Shown: one piece after another, positions 24,631-32,918 of the stretch
Layout: each line of letters starts with the position of its first letter
How positions within the stretch are numbered: the first letter of the stretch is position 1
DNA from: CAYPZL01 sp964415045
GTDB taxonomy: Bacteria; Planctomycetota; Phycisphaerae; Sedimentisphaerales; Anaerobacaceae
Reading direction: 5' to 3'
DNA: 33,398 bases
Assembly (NCBI GenBank): GCA_964415045.1
Contig: CAYPZL010000044.1
Coordinates: 1 to 33,398, forward strand
Made by a program: the position numbers and the translations under genes
Notes under the pieces: generated by a model
What the model was told of the DNA's origin: nothing
Database searches by the model: none
What the model saw: the letters and a program-made list of their open reading frames with translations, nothing else

Positions 24631-25389
24631 CTATTCGGCCTTGATAATCCCCTCGTTGGTCACGTCCTCGGCGATGCGCTGCCCCGGCTCGACGACGAGG
24701 AACTCCTCGTCACTCCACAGACCATCGACGAAGCGCTGCATCAGGCCCGAGTCACCACGCAGCTCATCGTAGTTCCAGCCGAGGAAGTCCGCGCACTCCT
24801 TCGTGTAGGCCTTGTAGTCGTCCGCATCGACCAACCCCCAGTCCACGTAGGTGGCCCAGTCGTATTCCTTCATCCAGGTCTGCTCGACCTCCATCAAATA
24901 CTGGGCGTTGTCCGGGCCGTATTTCTCGGTGTACTCGGCGAGCAGCAACTCGTACCGTTGCCGGCCGGGCTGCTTGCCCGATTCGATCCAGCCGGGGCTG
25001 TACCAGTAGATGCCGCGGTGCGAATCGAAGTATTGCTGGTATCGTTCCTTGGCCCCGAGCAGGAGCGTGATGCAGTCATGGCCTCGCGGAATGACGACGG
25101 GAATCTCGGCGGTCAGGCCGACCGTTCCGTTGCTGCACAGGCCGTACCCGAGCAGCGACGCGTCAAAGGGCCGGTCCTGGATGTCGCGCGTCTGCCGCAG
25201 CGCCTTTTGCACCTCCTCCCGCAGCCGGTCGGGCGTATCGTGCAAGCCCTGCTCCATCAGCACGATGTCCACCACGTTCGGGGAACGGGCCGCACAATAG
25301 TAGGCCTCTCGTTGCAACACCTTACACACAATCAACTGCAAACGCAGCGTTTTACCATTTCCTGGGCCGCCACGGCCGGTTTGACTCAT
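24631..25389 (-). CDS. DUF1638 family protein
   Basis: The ATG at 25389 follows AAGGA at five bases; a TTG at 25404 is also in frame but overlaps that site. The 252-residue product begins with a polar stretch and then the DUF1638 phrases LQLIVCKVLQREAYYCA, VLMEQGLHDTP, LLGYGLCSNGTVGL and IPRGHDCITLLLG. Several conserved Cys, His and Asp residues (Cys of LIVC, Cys of GLCSNG, HDC) could bind a metal or cofactor. The function is unknown; I recall the family occurring next to corrinoid-dependent methyltransferase genes, and here it directly follows a uroporphyrinogen decarboxylase-family gene. Confidence 0.85.
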   Translation of the reverse strand: MSQTGRGGPGNGKTLRLQLIVCKVLQREAYYCAARSPNVVDIVLMEQGLHDTPDRLREEVQKALRQTRDIQDRPFDASLLGYGLCSNGTVGLTAEIPVVIPRGHDCITLLLGAKERYQQYFDSHRGIYWYSPGWIESGKQPGRQRYELLLAEYTEKYGPDNAQYLMEVEQTWMKEYDWATYVDWGLVDADDYKAYTKECADFLGWNYDELRGDSGLMQRFVDGLWSDEEFLVVEPGQRIAEDVTNEGIIKAE

Positions 25390-25434
25390 GCATTTCCTTT
25401 CCAATCGTATACCTTACACTACCGGCGGCGCGGC

Positions 25435-26442
25435 CTATTGGTTCTGCAGGACCTCGATCATGGCGGCGATATTCTCCGGCTTTGCGTCTCCCGGAATATC
25501 GTGCGAGGGCGAGGCGATGTAGCCGCCGTTTTCCCCCACCACGTCGATCAGCTTTCTCACCTCGTCCCTGACCTGCTGCACCGTCCCGAAGGGCAACGTC
25601 CTCTGGATGCTGATGCCGCCGTAGAACGTCAGCGTGTCGCCGTACGCCCTCTTGACCTCGAAAACATCCATGACCTCGGGCTGGAAGGGATTGAAGATGT
25701 CGAGGCCGCACTCGATCAGGTCGCCAAAGACCTCGTCGACCTTGCCGCAGCAGTGCAACATCGTGACTTTACCCCTGGATTTCACGAGGTCGCACATTCG
25801 CTTGAATCGCGGCTTGATAAACTCGCGCCACAGGTCCGGGCCCATGAGCAGGCCCTGCTGCTGGCCCCAGTCGTCGCCGAACCGGAAGATATCCACGTCG
25901 TGCGCGCATGCCTTGTCGATGATCCGCAGGTTAAACTCCAGGATGCGGTCGAGCAGTGCGTGCGCGAAATCTCTGTCGGCCGCCATCGCCATGAGGACGT
26001 TTTCCATGCCGGCCAGCGTCCAGGCCCGCTCGAAGAGCGAAAAGCCCAGGCTCACCAGAACCGCCGTGTCCCGGCCGGCGGTGATCTCGTCATCGAACGA
26101 GTCATAGCGGGCCGGGTCGTCGGGGTCGGGGAACGCAAAATCAGCCACGTTGTCCGGTGTAACCAGACGGTTGCACACGACGCCGATGTCCTTGTCGACG
26201 TGCCGGTCCCAATGCACGCCGAATTCATCCGCCCAGATATCCGGAGCCACTTCCGCAAAGCGCGCCCCCGGCGGATGCGGCCGCAGCCAGGTAAAGCAAT
26301 TGCCCAGCTTCGACTCGAAATCGGCGTCTCCGTAATACGCGGCCATCTTCGCCCGGGCCGGCACCGTGAAGCGGATGTCATAGGGAACCCTGTCGGGTTG
26401 CTGATGCTTCAATGCAGTCAAAACGCGTTCTCTCTCGGTCAC
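25435..26442 (-). CDS. Uroporphyrinogen decarboxylase/corrinoid methyltransferase family protein
   Basis: The start is a GTG at 26440-26442 with AAAGGA seven bases upstream. The 335-residue product is a URO-D-fold barrel (MTERERVLTALKHQQPDRVP at the N terminus, IFRFGDDWGQQQGLLMGPDL, then LHCCGKVDEV). It lacks haem-pathway context and resembles the MtaA/MtbA-like branch that moves methyl groups to or from corrinoids. His230 and Cys232 fit the first two zinc ligands (HxC). The third Cys expected near the C terminus is not present; the equivalent region reads ASPSHDIPGD. The substrate is unknown. Together with DUF1638 it suggests corrinoid-linked one-carbon or demethylation chemistry (inference). 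Confidence 0.82.
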   Translation of the reverse strand: MTERERVLTALKHQQPDRVPYDIRFTVPARAKMAAYYGDADFESKLGNCFTWLRPHPPGARFAEVAPDIWADEFGVHWDRHVDKDIGVVCNRLVTPDNVADFAFPDPDDPARYDSFDDEITAGRDTAVLVSLGFSLFERAWTLAGMENVLMAMAADRDFAHALLDRILEFNLRIIDKACAHDVDIFRFGDDWGQQQGLLMGPDLWREFIKPRFKRMCDLVKSRGKVTMLHCCGKVDEVFGDLIECGLDIFNPFQPEVMDVFEVKRAYGDTLTFYGGISIQRTLPFGTVQQVRDEVRKLIDVVGENGGYIASPSHDIPGDAKPENIAAMIEVLQNQ

Positions 26443-26472
26443 GTCACCGTCCTTTCGTCGCGCCCGTCATCC

Positions 26473-27252
26473 CTATGGCTTGCACGATTTGCAGGGCCTC
26501 TTTCCATCCTGCAGCGCCTCCTCACGGGTGCGATAGCCCACCCGATTGTGCGCGGCGATATTCTGCGCCCAGCGGCAGTCGGCCCGATGGAAGACCGTAC
26601 TGCTGCGCGAGGCCACGAACGGATAGGAAACGGACGCCTCGCTTTCGGCCTCTTTCACATCCTGGCGCGCGGCGTTGCCCGGATCGGCTGATTCCCGGGC
26701 CCCGGCGGCCGCGCGGGGGCGCAATCGCTGCGCGGCCCGGTACGCACCTCCGAACGCTGCGGCCTGGGTCACGACGGCGGAGGCAACGGCGTCCGGGACG
26801 TTCTCCTTCGGCACCACCTTCATGACGGGCCGAAGCCGCCAGACCTCCGCCTGCACGTGCCGGTCGCCATCGGTCACAAACGTCACGACCCGGCGCAGCG
26901 ACGTCTGCACCCGCACCACGTAGCTGTTGCAATCGGGCACGGGAACGCCCTCGATCCCCACGACGAGCCTCGGGGTCAGGCCGGTCTTGCATTCGACGTG
27001 CCTGACGCCCGCTTCGCCCGCCCGGGCGATCACTTGGGCGCGAAGCCGGGGCAGGTCGACCAGCGACCCGATACGCCTGTCTTCGTACGTTGTCACCACG
27101 GCGCAGAGTTCGTTTACATCCGCCAGCGCCTCATGGCCGGCAATCAGCCACCCGGTGTCCGGAACGTCGGGAAGCTCCCCCGCCCATGCGGTCGCGCCCG
27201 TCACGAGAGCGATCAGCAACGCCACAACCGGCAAACACGCGTGAGTTCTCAT
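26473..27252 (-). CDS. Exported protein with C-terminal Ada-like zinc-binding motif
   Basis: The ATG at 27252 has GGGAGA six to seven bases upstream. The 259-residue product has a signal peptide (about 1-24, ending AWAG) and a domain of unknown family (25-160). An Ala/Arg-rich linker follows. The C-terminal segment (210-259) reads FVASRSSTVFHRADCRWAQN and ends KRPCKSCKP, the layout of the Ada metal-binding domain as reused in nucleases and surface proteins, with Cys226, Cys254 and Cys257 plus His222 as likely ligands. It is the fourth gene of the operon. A structural or DNA-binding role outside the cytoplasm cannot be told apart. Confidence 0.75.
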   Translation of the reverse strand: MRTHACLPVVALLIALVTGATAWAGELPDVPDTGWLIAGHEALADVNELCAVVTTYEDRRIGSLVDLPRLRAQVIARAGEAGVRHVECKTGLTPRLVVGIEGVPVPDCNSYVVRVQTSLRRVVTFVTDGDRHVQAEVWRLRPVMKVVPKENVPDAVASAVVTQAAAFGGAYRAAQRLRPRAAAGARESADPGNAARQDVKEAESEASVSYPFVASRSSTVFHRADCRWAQNIAAHNRVGYRTREEALQDGKRPCKSCKP

Positions 27253-27323
27253 GCTCTCTCCCTTCTGTCGTACTCGCCTGCAACATCATGATGCGCTCGC
27301 CGTCCCGACACGGTGATCCCTCG

Positions 27324-28292
27324 CTACGCCGTGCCGAGAGCCTCGGCGACCGCCGCTTTCATCTTCGCCAGGCCCAGCTTCGCCACTTCCAGGGGATCTT
27401 TCTCCCAGTACACGGGGCTGAACAATTCGAGCGAAAGCACGGCCCGACTGCCGTTGTCCCGCAGGTCGCGCAGGATTTGCGTCAGCGGCGCGATCCCGTC
27501 GCCCGGCATGACGCGATCGCGGTCGCCGATCGTCTCCCGTGGCGGATCGGCGGGATAATCGTTCAGATGAAACACCTGGACGGTCCGGGCGCTGAGCATC
27601 TTGAGCCCGTGAAAATCGGAGCCGCCCTTGTAAATGTGATAAACGTCGGGCAGCAGACACGCCTTGGGATGGCCGCTCTCGAGCACCACAAACATGGATT
27701 GCCCCAGACGATGCAGATTCTTCGAGGAGCCCCAGACCTCGATCTGGGGAACGACGCCGATGGCGTCGCCCGCCTCCAGCAGCGCGTGGTATCGCTCGGC
27801 GGCCTTGAGCAAGTCCAACCCGGGCTCCCGCGTCGCCCCGGCCGGCGGCGCCGCGATGCGCTTGCCTCCGATCCGCGCCAGCAGGTCCATTTCGCGTTTG
27901 CTCTGCTCGAACGCTTTCGCCCGCTCGGCGTCGTCATCCACGATCCAGCGTGAGAAGGAAATGGCGCTCTCCACCGTCAGGCCGTGGTCGACGATGCGCC
28001 GGCGCAGGTCCCGGAGATCGCCCCCTCCCCTGGCGTAGGCATCGACGCCATGGACCCACGGCTCGATGGCGTCGTAGCCCGCCTTGGCGGCGATTTCGAC
28101 CTCTTTCTCGATGCCGAGCTTCTGGCCGCGGATGGTGCTGGTATTGAGACAGTAGCGAAACGGACATTTCGACCCGCCCGCGGCCGGCCGGGCGCCGGCG
28201 GCCGTCTGCGTGCCGCGCGCCAACATGGCCGTCCCGAACGCCGCACCGGAGGCCGTCACAAAGTTCCGCCGGGAAAGCTGACCCTCTGTCAT
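27324..28292 (-). CDS. Tat-exported sugar-phosphate isomerase/epimerase-like TIM-barrel protein
   Basis: The ATG at 28292 follows GAGGAG at six bases, and the N terminus carries a twin-arginine signal, LSRRNFVTASGAAFG. The 322-residue protein then has the xylose isomerase-like (AP endonuclease family 2) barrel: FRYCLNTSTIRG, AAKAGYDAIEPWVHG, IEVWGSSKNLH, LLPDVYHIYKGGSDFHG, VQVFHLNDYPADPP, DGIAPLTQIL and AVLSLELFSP. Conserved Glu, Asp and His residues of these motifs form the metal site. Reaction and sugar are unknown, but many planctomycete members act on oligosaccharide-derived sugars. It lies between DUF1805 and the Ada-like gene in the operon. Confidence 0.87.
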   Translation of the reverse strand: MTEGQLSRRNFVTASGAAFGTAMLARGTQTAAGARPAAGGSKCPFRYCLNTSTIRGQKLGIEKEVEIAAKAGYDAIEPWVHGVDAYARGGGDLRDLRRRIVDHGLTVESAISFSRWIVDDDAERAKAFEQSKREMDLLARIGGKRIAAPPAGATREPGLDLLKAAERYHALLEAGDAIGVVPQIEVWGSSKNLHRLGQSMFVVLESGHPKACLLPDVYHIYKGGSDFHGLKMLSARTVQVFHLNDYPADPPRETIGDRDRVMPGDGIAPLTQILRDLRDNGSRAVLSLELFSPVYWEKDPLEVAKLGLAKMKAAVAEALGTA

Positions 28293-28348
28293 GGTTGACT
28301 CCTCAATCCCCATGTCGTAACTGACCTGTGTATCTGGACTTTTGCAGC

Positions 28349-28657
28349 TCAAGCGATCAGGGCAAAGGCGTCGGTGACGTTCATCCCTTCGGTGATTCCC
28401 AGATCCCTGGCCCTCTCGTTCGCCTTTACGATCTTGCGATTCGGAAATCGCTCGAGCGTGCCGATGGGATTGTCCGGCGTGCTCTCGACCAGGGCCGCGG
28501 CCACCCCGTAGCGCTCGCACGCATCGACGTCGATAGCCGGACAGGCGAGAAATCCCTTCGAGCCCGTCACCATCAAAACGTTGAACCCCGACCACTTCGT
28601 CTGCACCCCCTCTACCAGACCGTTCGGCGTCCCATACGTTCTCGTGTGCATTTCCAT
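28349..28657 (-). CDS. DUF1805 domain protein (YunC-like)
   Basis: The ATG at 28657 follows AAGGAG at eight bases. The 102-residue product matches the small DUF1805 family along its length (LMVTGSKGFLACPAIDVDA followed by RYGVAAALVES and a C-terminal NVTDAFALI). The conserved Cys in FLACPAID may be important. The family has no settled function. It is the second gene of the operon, 54 nt after the phosphohexomutase. Confidence 0.85.
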   Translation of the reverse strand: MEMHTRTYGTPNGLVEGVQTKWSGFNVLMVTGSKGFLACPAIDVDACERYGVAAALVESTPDNPIGTLERFPNRKIVKANERARDLGITEGMNVTDAFALIA

Positions 28658-28711
28658 CGGCGCCGCTCCTTCTTCAATGCGTATCTCACGGAACCCCGGG
28701 CCGGCCAGCGT

Positions 28712-30082
28712 TTAGACCGGCGTGCCGAGCTGCTCCTGGATTTCGCCCAGCTTCTCCTCAAGGATCTCCTGGCTCCGGGCTTCCACGTTCAATCGCAACA
28801 ACGGTTCGGTATTGCTCGGCCGACAGTTGAACCACCATTCCTTAAACCCGATCGTCACACCGTCCAACTGGTCGACCTGGCCGTCGCTGTAGCGCCGGGC
28901 CAGCTCGTCCATCTTCGCCTGCTTGTTTTCCACCTTGAAGTTGATCTCACCGCTGCTGGCGTAGCGTCGCAACGGCCGGATCAGCTCGCTGAGCGGCTCG
29001 TCCTTTTCGCTGATGACGTTCAGCGTATGCACCAGCGTAATCACTGCTGAGTCTGCGTAATAGTTCTGTTCGTAGTAGAAGTGGCCGGACAGCTCGCCGC
29101 CAAAGACAGCGTGCGAATCGCGCATCGCCTTTTTCATGAAGGCGTGCCCCACGCGCTCGCGCCGCGGCGTGCCGCCGTGCTTGATGATCTCTTCCATCAC
29201 GACGCGGCTGCTGCGCAGATCGTACACGACGGCCGACTTCGGCTTCCGCGCCAGGAAATACGGCACCAGCAGCGCCGTGATCAGGTCGCAGCTCACCGTC
29301 TCGCCCCTCTCATCGACCATCATCATGCGGTCGGCGTCGCCGTCGAAACAAATCCCGAAATCGCAGTTCTGCTTCTTCACCGCCGCCTTGACCTGCGAGA
29401 GGTTCTTTTCTACCAGCGGATCGGGGTCGTGCTTGAACTTGCCCGTGTGCTCGAAGTTGATCTCCACGATCTCAATCGGCGCATCGTGGAACAGCAGGGG
29501 CACGATCTTGCCCGCCATGCCGTTGGAGGCGTCAATCGCCACCTTCTTCTTCTTGACGTTGGGCGAGAGAAACTGCAAGACGTGTTTCTTGTACTCGCTG
29601 ATGAGGTCCTGCTGCTTGAACGAGCCGGTCGCCTTGCCCTTGGTGTGCGGCAGCGCCACCGCCATGTGCTTGATCTCTTTGAGCCCGGTATCGCCGCCGA
29701 TCGGCACAGCTCCCCGACCGGAAACCTTGAAACCGTTGTATTTGGCCGGGTTGTGCGAAGCGGTCACCTGCACGCCCCCGCAGGTTCCCAGGTGGTTGAC
29801 GGCAAAGTACATCTGCGGCGTGTCGATCATCCCGATGTCCACCACGCCCACGCCGGTCGAGCGAATCCCGTCGCTCAGCGCCTTGGCAAGACCCTCGCTG
29901 TGGGTTCTCATATCCCGCCCCACGCACAACGCTTTCGACCGTGCCTGGCCCCGTTCGAAACCGCTCATCAGGGAAGGCAGATACCGCGCCGTGGCACAGC
30001 CGATCTTCCACGCTGCTTCTTCGTCAAGTTGATCGGGGTAGAGGCCCCGGATATCGTACGCCTTGAAAATTGCCGGATCCAT
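28712..30082 (-). CDS. Phosphomannomutase/phosphoglucomutase
   Basis: The ATG at 30082 has AAAGGAG nine bases upstream. The 456-residue product has the four domains of the alpha-D-phosphohexomutase family in order: the phosphoserine loop TASHNPA (Ser109), the Mg-binding loop DGDADR (247-252), the sugar-recognition loop GGELSGH (328-334) and the phosphate-binding loop RPSNTEP (421-427). It interconverts hexose 6-phosphate and 1-phosphate for nucleotide-sugar and surface-polysaccharide synthesis. GGELSGH with Glu and Ser favours mannose/glucose over glucosamine substrates. It is the first gene of the operon, behind a promoter at 30160-30188. Confidence 0.95.
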   Translation of the reverse strand: MDPAIFKAYDIRGLYPDQLDEEAAWKIGCATARYLPSLMSGFERGQARSKALCVGRDMRTHSEGLAKALSDGIRSTGVGVVDIGMIDTPQMYFAVNHLGTCGGVQVTASHNPAKYNGFKVSGRGAVPIGGDTGLKEIKHMAVALPHTKGKATGSFKQQDLISEYKKHVLQFLSPNVKKKKVAIDASNGMAGKIVPLLFHDAPIEIVEINFEHTGKFKHDPDPLVEKNLSQVKAAVKKQNCDFGICFDGDADRMMMVDERGETVSCDLITALLVPYFLARKPKSAVVYDLRSSRVVMEEIIKHGGTPRRERVGHAFMKKAMRDSHAVFGGELSGHFYYEQNYYADSAVITLVHTLNVISEKDEPLSELIRPLRRYASSGEINFKVENKQAKMDELARRYSDGQVDQLDGVTIGFKEWWFNCRPSNTEPLLRLNVEARSQEILEEKLGEIQEQLGTPV

Positions 30083-30159
30083 CAAAGCTCACTCCTTTGG
30101 TTCTGTATCCTGTTCGGTCCACCGCGGCACGCATCCGGCCGCGTTTTCAAAAGTTACCT

Positions 30160-30188
30160 ACTATACCGTAGCCCTACCGCCGACGCAA
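30160..30188 (-). promoter_or_regulatory. Promoter of the phosphohexomutase operon
   Basis: On the minus strand TTGCGT (complement of 30183-30188) and TATAGT (complement of 30160-30165) are 17 bases apart, with the start codon 77 bases downstream of the -10 box. CTAC and GTAG (30158-30161, 30168-30171) flank the -10 region. Confidence 0.5.
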
Positions 30189-30255
30189 CCCCCCGCCCCA
30201 CGGCCTTCAGAACCCGCTTCTCGAGCCGAAAACCACAATGCCCGTCCGCCCCAGC

Positions 30256-30284
30256 TTGACTGTAGTAAACTACGTCGGTATGAT
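30256..30284 (+). promoter_or_regulatory. Divergent promoter with GTAGT/ACTAC palindrome
   Basis: TTGACT (30256-30261) and TATGAT (30279-30284) are 17 bases apart. Immediately after the -35 box lies GTAGT-AA-ACTAC (30262-30273), extended by GAC and GTC with one bulge. The placement is that of an operator for a winged-helix repressor such as the BlaI/MecI/CopY group, whose sites are built on GTAG/CTAC halves (inference). Confidence 0.6.
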
Positions 30285-30337
30285 ATAAGGACATTTGAAA
30301 CAGTGGCATCGCTCTGGAAAAAGGAGGAGGATCAGCT

Positions 30338-30673
30338 ACGAGCCGGTTCACTACACGCGCGATTTTGACGCTTTCGATGTGCGCTCTTGCCGCCCCGGGG
30401 GCCGCGTTTGGGAAAGACGGGGGCCAGCGGGAGCGAATACGCCGGATCTGCGAGGCCATGCAGGAGCGGCTGGGCCGTATCTGGAACATTCAGTGCACAT
30501 AGCTCCACCGGCGAATGCGGCAGGGAGAGATCGTGTCCGGCGCCCGTCGCATACGACTGGCCGGCGATGCGAATCCGCGGCTGACTGGGAACGAGGGCGG
30601 CGGCTCCGGCACCCTGGTGCAATTCCTCAGAGACCCGGGCAACCGGATCGGCGTGCCCGTGACATCCGAGTAG
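30338..30673 (+). pseudogene. Decayed small secreted-protein gene: ACG in place of the start codon and an internal amber stop
   Basis: AAGGAGGAGG (30321-30330) is followed after seven bases by ACG (30338), then a frame that reads SRFTTRAILTLSMCALAAPG, which looks like a signal peptide, followed by a basic helix (QRERIRRICEAMQERLGRIW). TAG at 30500-30502 interrupts it. The same frame continues for 56 more codons, with GEIVSGARRIRLAGD and GTLVQFLRDPGNRIGVPVTS, to TAG at 30671. Without the ACG and the amber codon it would encode a 111-residue exported protein (112 codons including the amber) with a fine ribosome binding site and promoter. No family is recognised. An alternative is a 54-residue peptide starting at the TTG at 30365 or the ATG at 30377. 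Confidence 0.55.
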
Positions 30674-30787
30674 CCGCGTCGCACGCGCCTCTACACCGAT
30701 GATCGCCACACCAATGTGAGCCGAAATGCGCACGTGGGACTTGCCACGAGTTGCGAAGCATGTCATTCTATCGCCAAAGGAGTAGAC

Positions 30788-31816
30788 ATGATGATCGCAA
30801 TTTTGGCTCGAACACTCTGTAGTTTCGCAATGACACTGGCGTCGGCGTCGTCGCAGGAAGCGGCGCGGTTTCCCGTGGACACCGCCGGCGCGTATTACAC
30901 GGTGCAGGTCCTGGCGGCGCCGGCTGAGAACGAGCAGGCCATGCGGGACACGTACGAATCGCTGCGCGACGGGGGACGTCTGGTCTATTACACCCCGGCT
31001 CGCGTGGGCGAGCGACGTTACCTGAGGCTGCGGACCGGGCTGTTCGCCAGCCGCACGCAAGCGCAAGCCCGCGCCCGGCAGATCAAGAAGGAGAACGGCT
31101 TCGATGGCTTCGTGGCCCGCGCCGGTGTGTTCGTGGATTCTCTCGACCGCGGGTTTCAGGTAATCACGACGCCCAGCGGCATCTGGCGCAAGATCGGCCT
31201 ATCGGCCACGGAGCTCTACCATTTCCCGTCCTGCTCCAGCGCCGCGCCGGACTGCCCCGCCCGCATTTCTCCGGCCGGGACGCATATCGCGTTCTACCAC
31301 GACAACAAGATCATGGCCATCAATCTCAACACCGCCCGCGCCACGACCCTCCGCGAAGGCACGCACCCGGACGAGCTTCTCCACAGCATCGTGCGCTGGT
31401 CGCCTGACGGTGGGCATATCGCCTACCTCGATGCAGTCGCATGGGAGCGGCCCACGCGCTTGTGGGTCATGCGGGCCGACGGCACGAACAACCGCTGCCT
31501 GGTACGCGACGAAACCGGGCAGACCCGGGTCAAGTCCTTCCTCTGGCATCCGCGCGAGAACAAGCTCTTCTACGTGGCCGGCCCGACGCACGGGACCGTA
31601 TCGGTCGGCGGCAGCCTCTATTGCACCGACCTGGCCGGCGACCGAAAGAAGGTCGTGCCGGCCGACATCGAGAACGGGGAAGAAGTCTTTCGCGAATTCC
31701 GCATCGCCGACGGCACCCTCTACTACAAGATCGCTCGTTTCGACGAGGACCGTCAGGAGAAGCAGTACACGCTGCGAACGCTCGACATCGGCAGATCGGC
31801 CGCGCAACTGAAATGA
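30788..31816 (+). CDS. Exported SPOR-like domain fused to a TolB-type propeller
   Basis: The ATG at 30788 has AAAGGAG five bases upstream; the in-frame ATG at 30716 does not. The 342-residue product has a short export signal (about 1-22). A SPOR-like peptidoglycan-binding domain (36-117) follows, recognised from YYTVQVLAAPAENEQAM, then GGRLVYYTPARVGERRYLRLRTGLF and SRTQAQARARQIKKENGF. A TolB/WD40-like propeller occupies the rest, with blade phrases CPARISPAGTHIAFYHDNKI, VRWSPDGGHIAYLDA and LWVMRADGTNNRCLV. SPOR domains bind denuded glycan strands at division sites, so a wall-associated sensor or scaffold is inferred. It follows the decayed gene and lies 24 nt before the GH172 gene. Confidence 0.75.
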   Translation: MMIAILARTLCSFAMTLASASSQEAARFPVDTAGAYYTVQVLAAPAENEQAMRDTYESLRDGGRLVYYTPARVGERRYLRLRTGLFASRTQAQARARQIKKENGFDGFVARAGVFVDSLDRGFQVITTPSGIWRKIGLSATELYHFPSCSSAAPDCPARISPAGTHIAFYHDNKIMAINLNTARATTLREGTHPDELLHSIVRWSPDGGHIAYLDAVAWERPTRLWVMRADGTNNRCLVRDETGQTRVKSFLWHPRENKLFYVAGPTHGTVSVGGSLYCTDLAGDRKKVVPADIENGEEVFREFRIADGTLYYKIARFDEDRQEKQYTLRTLDIGRSAAQLK

Positions 31817-31840
31817 CGCCCACCGGGAAGGAAAATGCTC

Positions 31841-32845
31841 ATGAAGACAGGCGGAAACAAACGAAACGTCTTTCCGATTGTCCTGGTCATAGCGGTGGCA
31901 ACCGCCATCACGGGTGGCACGAGCCCCGTTCAGGACACGGCGCTTGCGACCCAAGGAGACCCGGCCGCCTCGCTCAAGCCCTTCGGGACCATCGGCAAGG
32001 AGGTTCGACCGTTTCAGCCGGGCCGGGAGGCCGAACTGTTCCGCCACGAGGGACGCGGCTGCCTGACGCACATGTGGTTCGGCGGTAACTTTCCCAACTA
32101 CGGCAAGACCCGCCTGCGTATCTACGTGGATGGCGAAACCGCCGCCGCCATCGACATGGAGCTGATGATGGGGCACGGGATCGGCTTCCAGGACGCCGCC
32201 TCTCCCTGGGGCGTAGCGCGAATCGGCAAAACGGGACACCCCAGCGGCATCTACAACACCTACCGCATCCCCTTCGGCAAGAGCGTGCGCGTCACGGCCG
32301 AGCTGGCCGAAGGCGAAAAGGGCAATCCGCACATCTGGTGGATCATCCGCGGCGTGGAGAATCTCCCGGTCGAGATCGCCGGCGTGACGCTCCCGGCCCG
32401 GGCCCGCCTGCGGCTCCACAAAAAGGAAAACTACACCGCCCAGCCTCTGGAGGAATTCAATCTCTGCAACACCCGCGGCGCCGGCGTCTTGTATCAGGTG
32501 ACCATCGCCGCCCGCAGCGAGAATTTCAGCTACCTCGAAGCGTGCATGCGGGCCTATATCGACGGCGCCGAGAAACCGCTCTGGCTCTCCTCCGGCCTGG
32601 AGGACTACTTCCTCGGGACCTACTACTTCAACCGGGGACGCTACTACACCCCGGTCGCGGGCCTGACGCACAAGGACGACAGCGACCACAGCTTTTCGGC
32701 CTACCGCTTCCACGAAGACGATCCGATCTTCTTCGAGAAGGGCTTGCGCCTGACCTGCCGCTGCGGCGAAGAGATCGACGGCAAGGTCTTCCACAACCCG
32801 AAGAAAACAACCTACAGCACCTACACGTGGATCTACGAATGGTGA
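31841..32845 (+). CDS. GH172 family (DUF2961) glycosidase, exported
   Basis: The ATG at 31841 is preceded by AAGGA at eight bases; an ATG at 31835 is too close to that site. A signal peptide (about 1-27) leads into a 334-residue DUF2961 double jelly-roll: RGCLTHMWFGGNF, RLRIYVDGE, YNTYRIPFGKSVRVTAEL and SSGLEDYFLGTYYFNRG (250-266). Glu254 in the GLEDYF signature matches a conserved catalytic acid of the family. GH172 enzymes include difructose dianhydride synthases/hydrolases and alpha-D-fructo- or arabinofuranosidases. The substrate cannot be read from the sequence. It is exported, and probably co-transcribed with its neighbours on either side. Confidence 0.88.
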   Translation: MKTGGNKRNVFPIVLVIAVATAITGGTSPVQDTALATQGDPAASLKPFGTIGKEVRPFQPGREAELFRHEGRGCLTHMWFGGNFPNYGKTRLRIYVDGETAAAIDMELMMGHGIGFQDAASPWGVARIGKTGHPSGIYNTYRIPFGKSVRVTAELAEGEKGNPHIWWIIRGVENLPVEIAGVTLPARARLRLHKKENYTAQPLEEFNLCNTRGAGVLYQVTIAARSENFSYLEACMRAYIDGAEKPLWLSSGLEDYFLGTYYFNRGRYYTPVAGLTHKDDSDHSFSAYRFHEDDPIFFEKGLRLTCRCGEEIDGKVFHNPKKTTYSTYTWIYEW

Positions 32846-32918
32846 ACCACCGGGCCCAGTTCAATCCTGGAAGACACACTCCCTAAGGAGGCTCTGAGGT
32901 GAAAGAAAGGGTAATAAC

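Noticed and set aside
23956..26691. 911-codon plus-strand frame across four minus-strand genes
   Set aside because: The minus-strand genes have good starts, ribosome binding sites and motifs; this is GC-driven.
30500..30502. Amber codon read as pyrrolysine
   Set aside because: No pyrrolysine genes or amine methyltransferases are in the window and the start codon is also lost, so decay is simpler.
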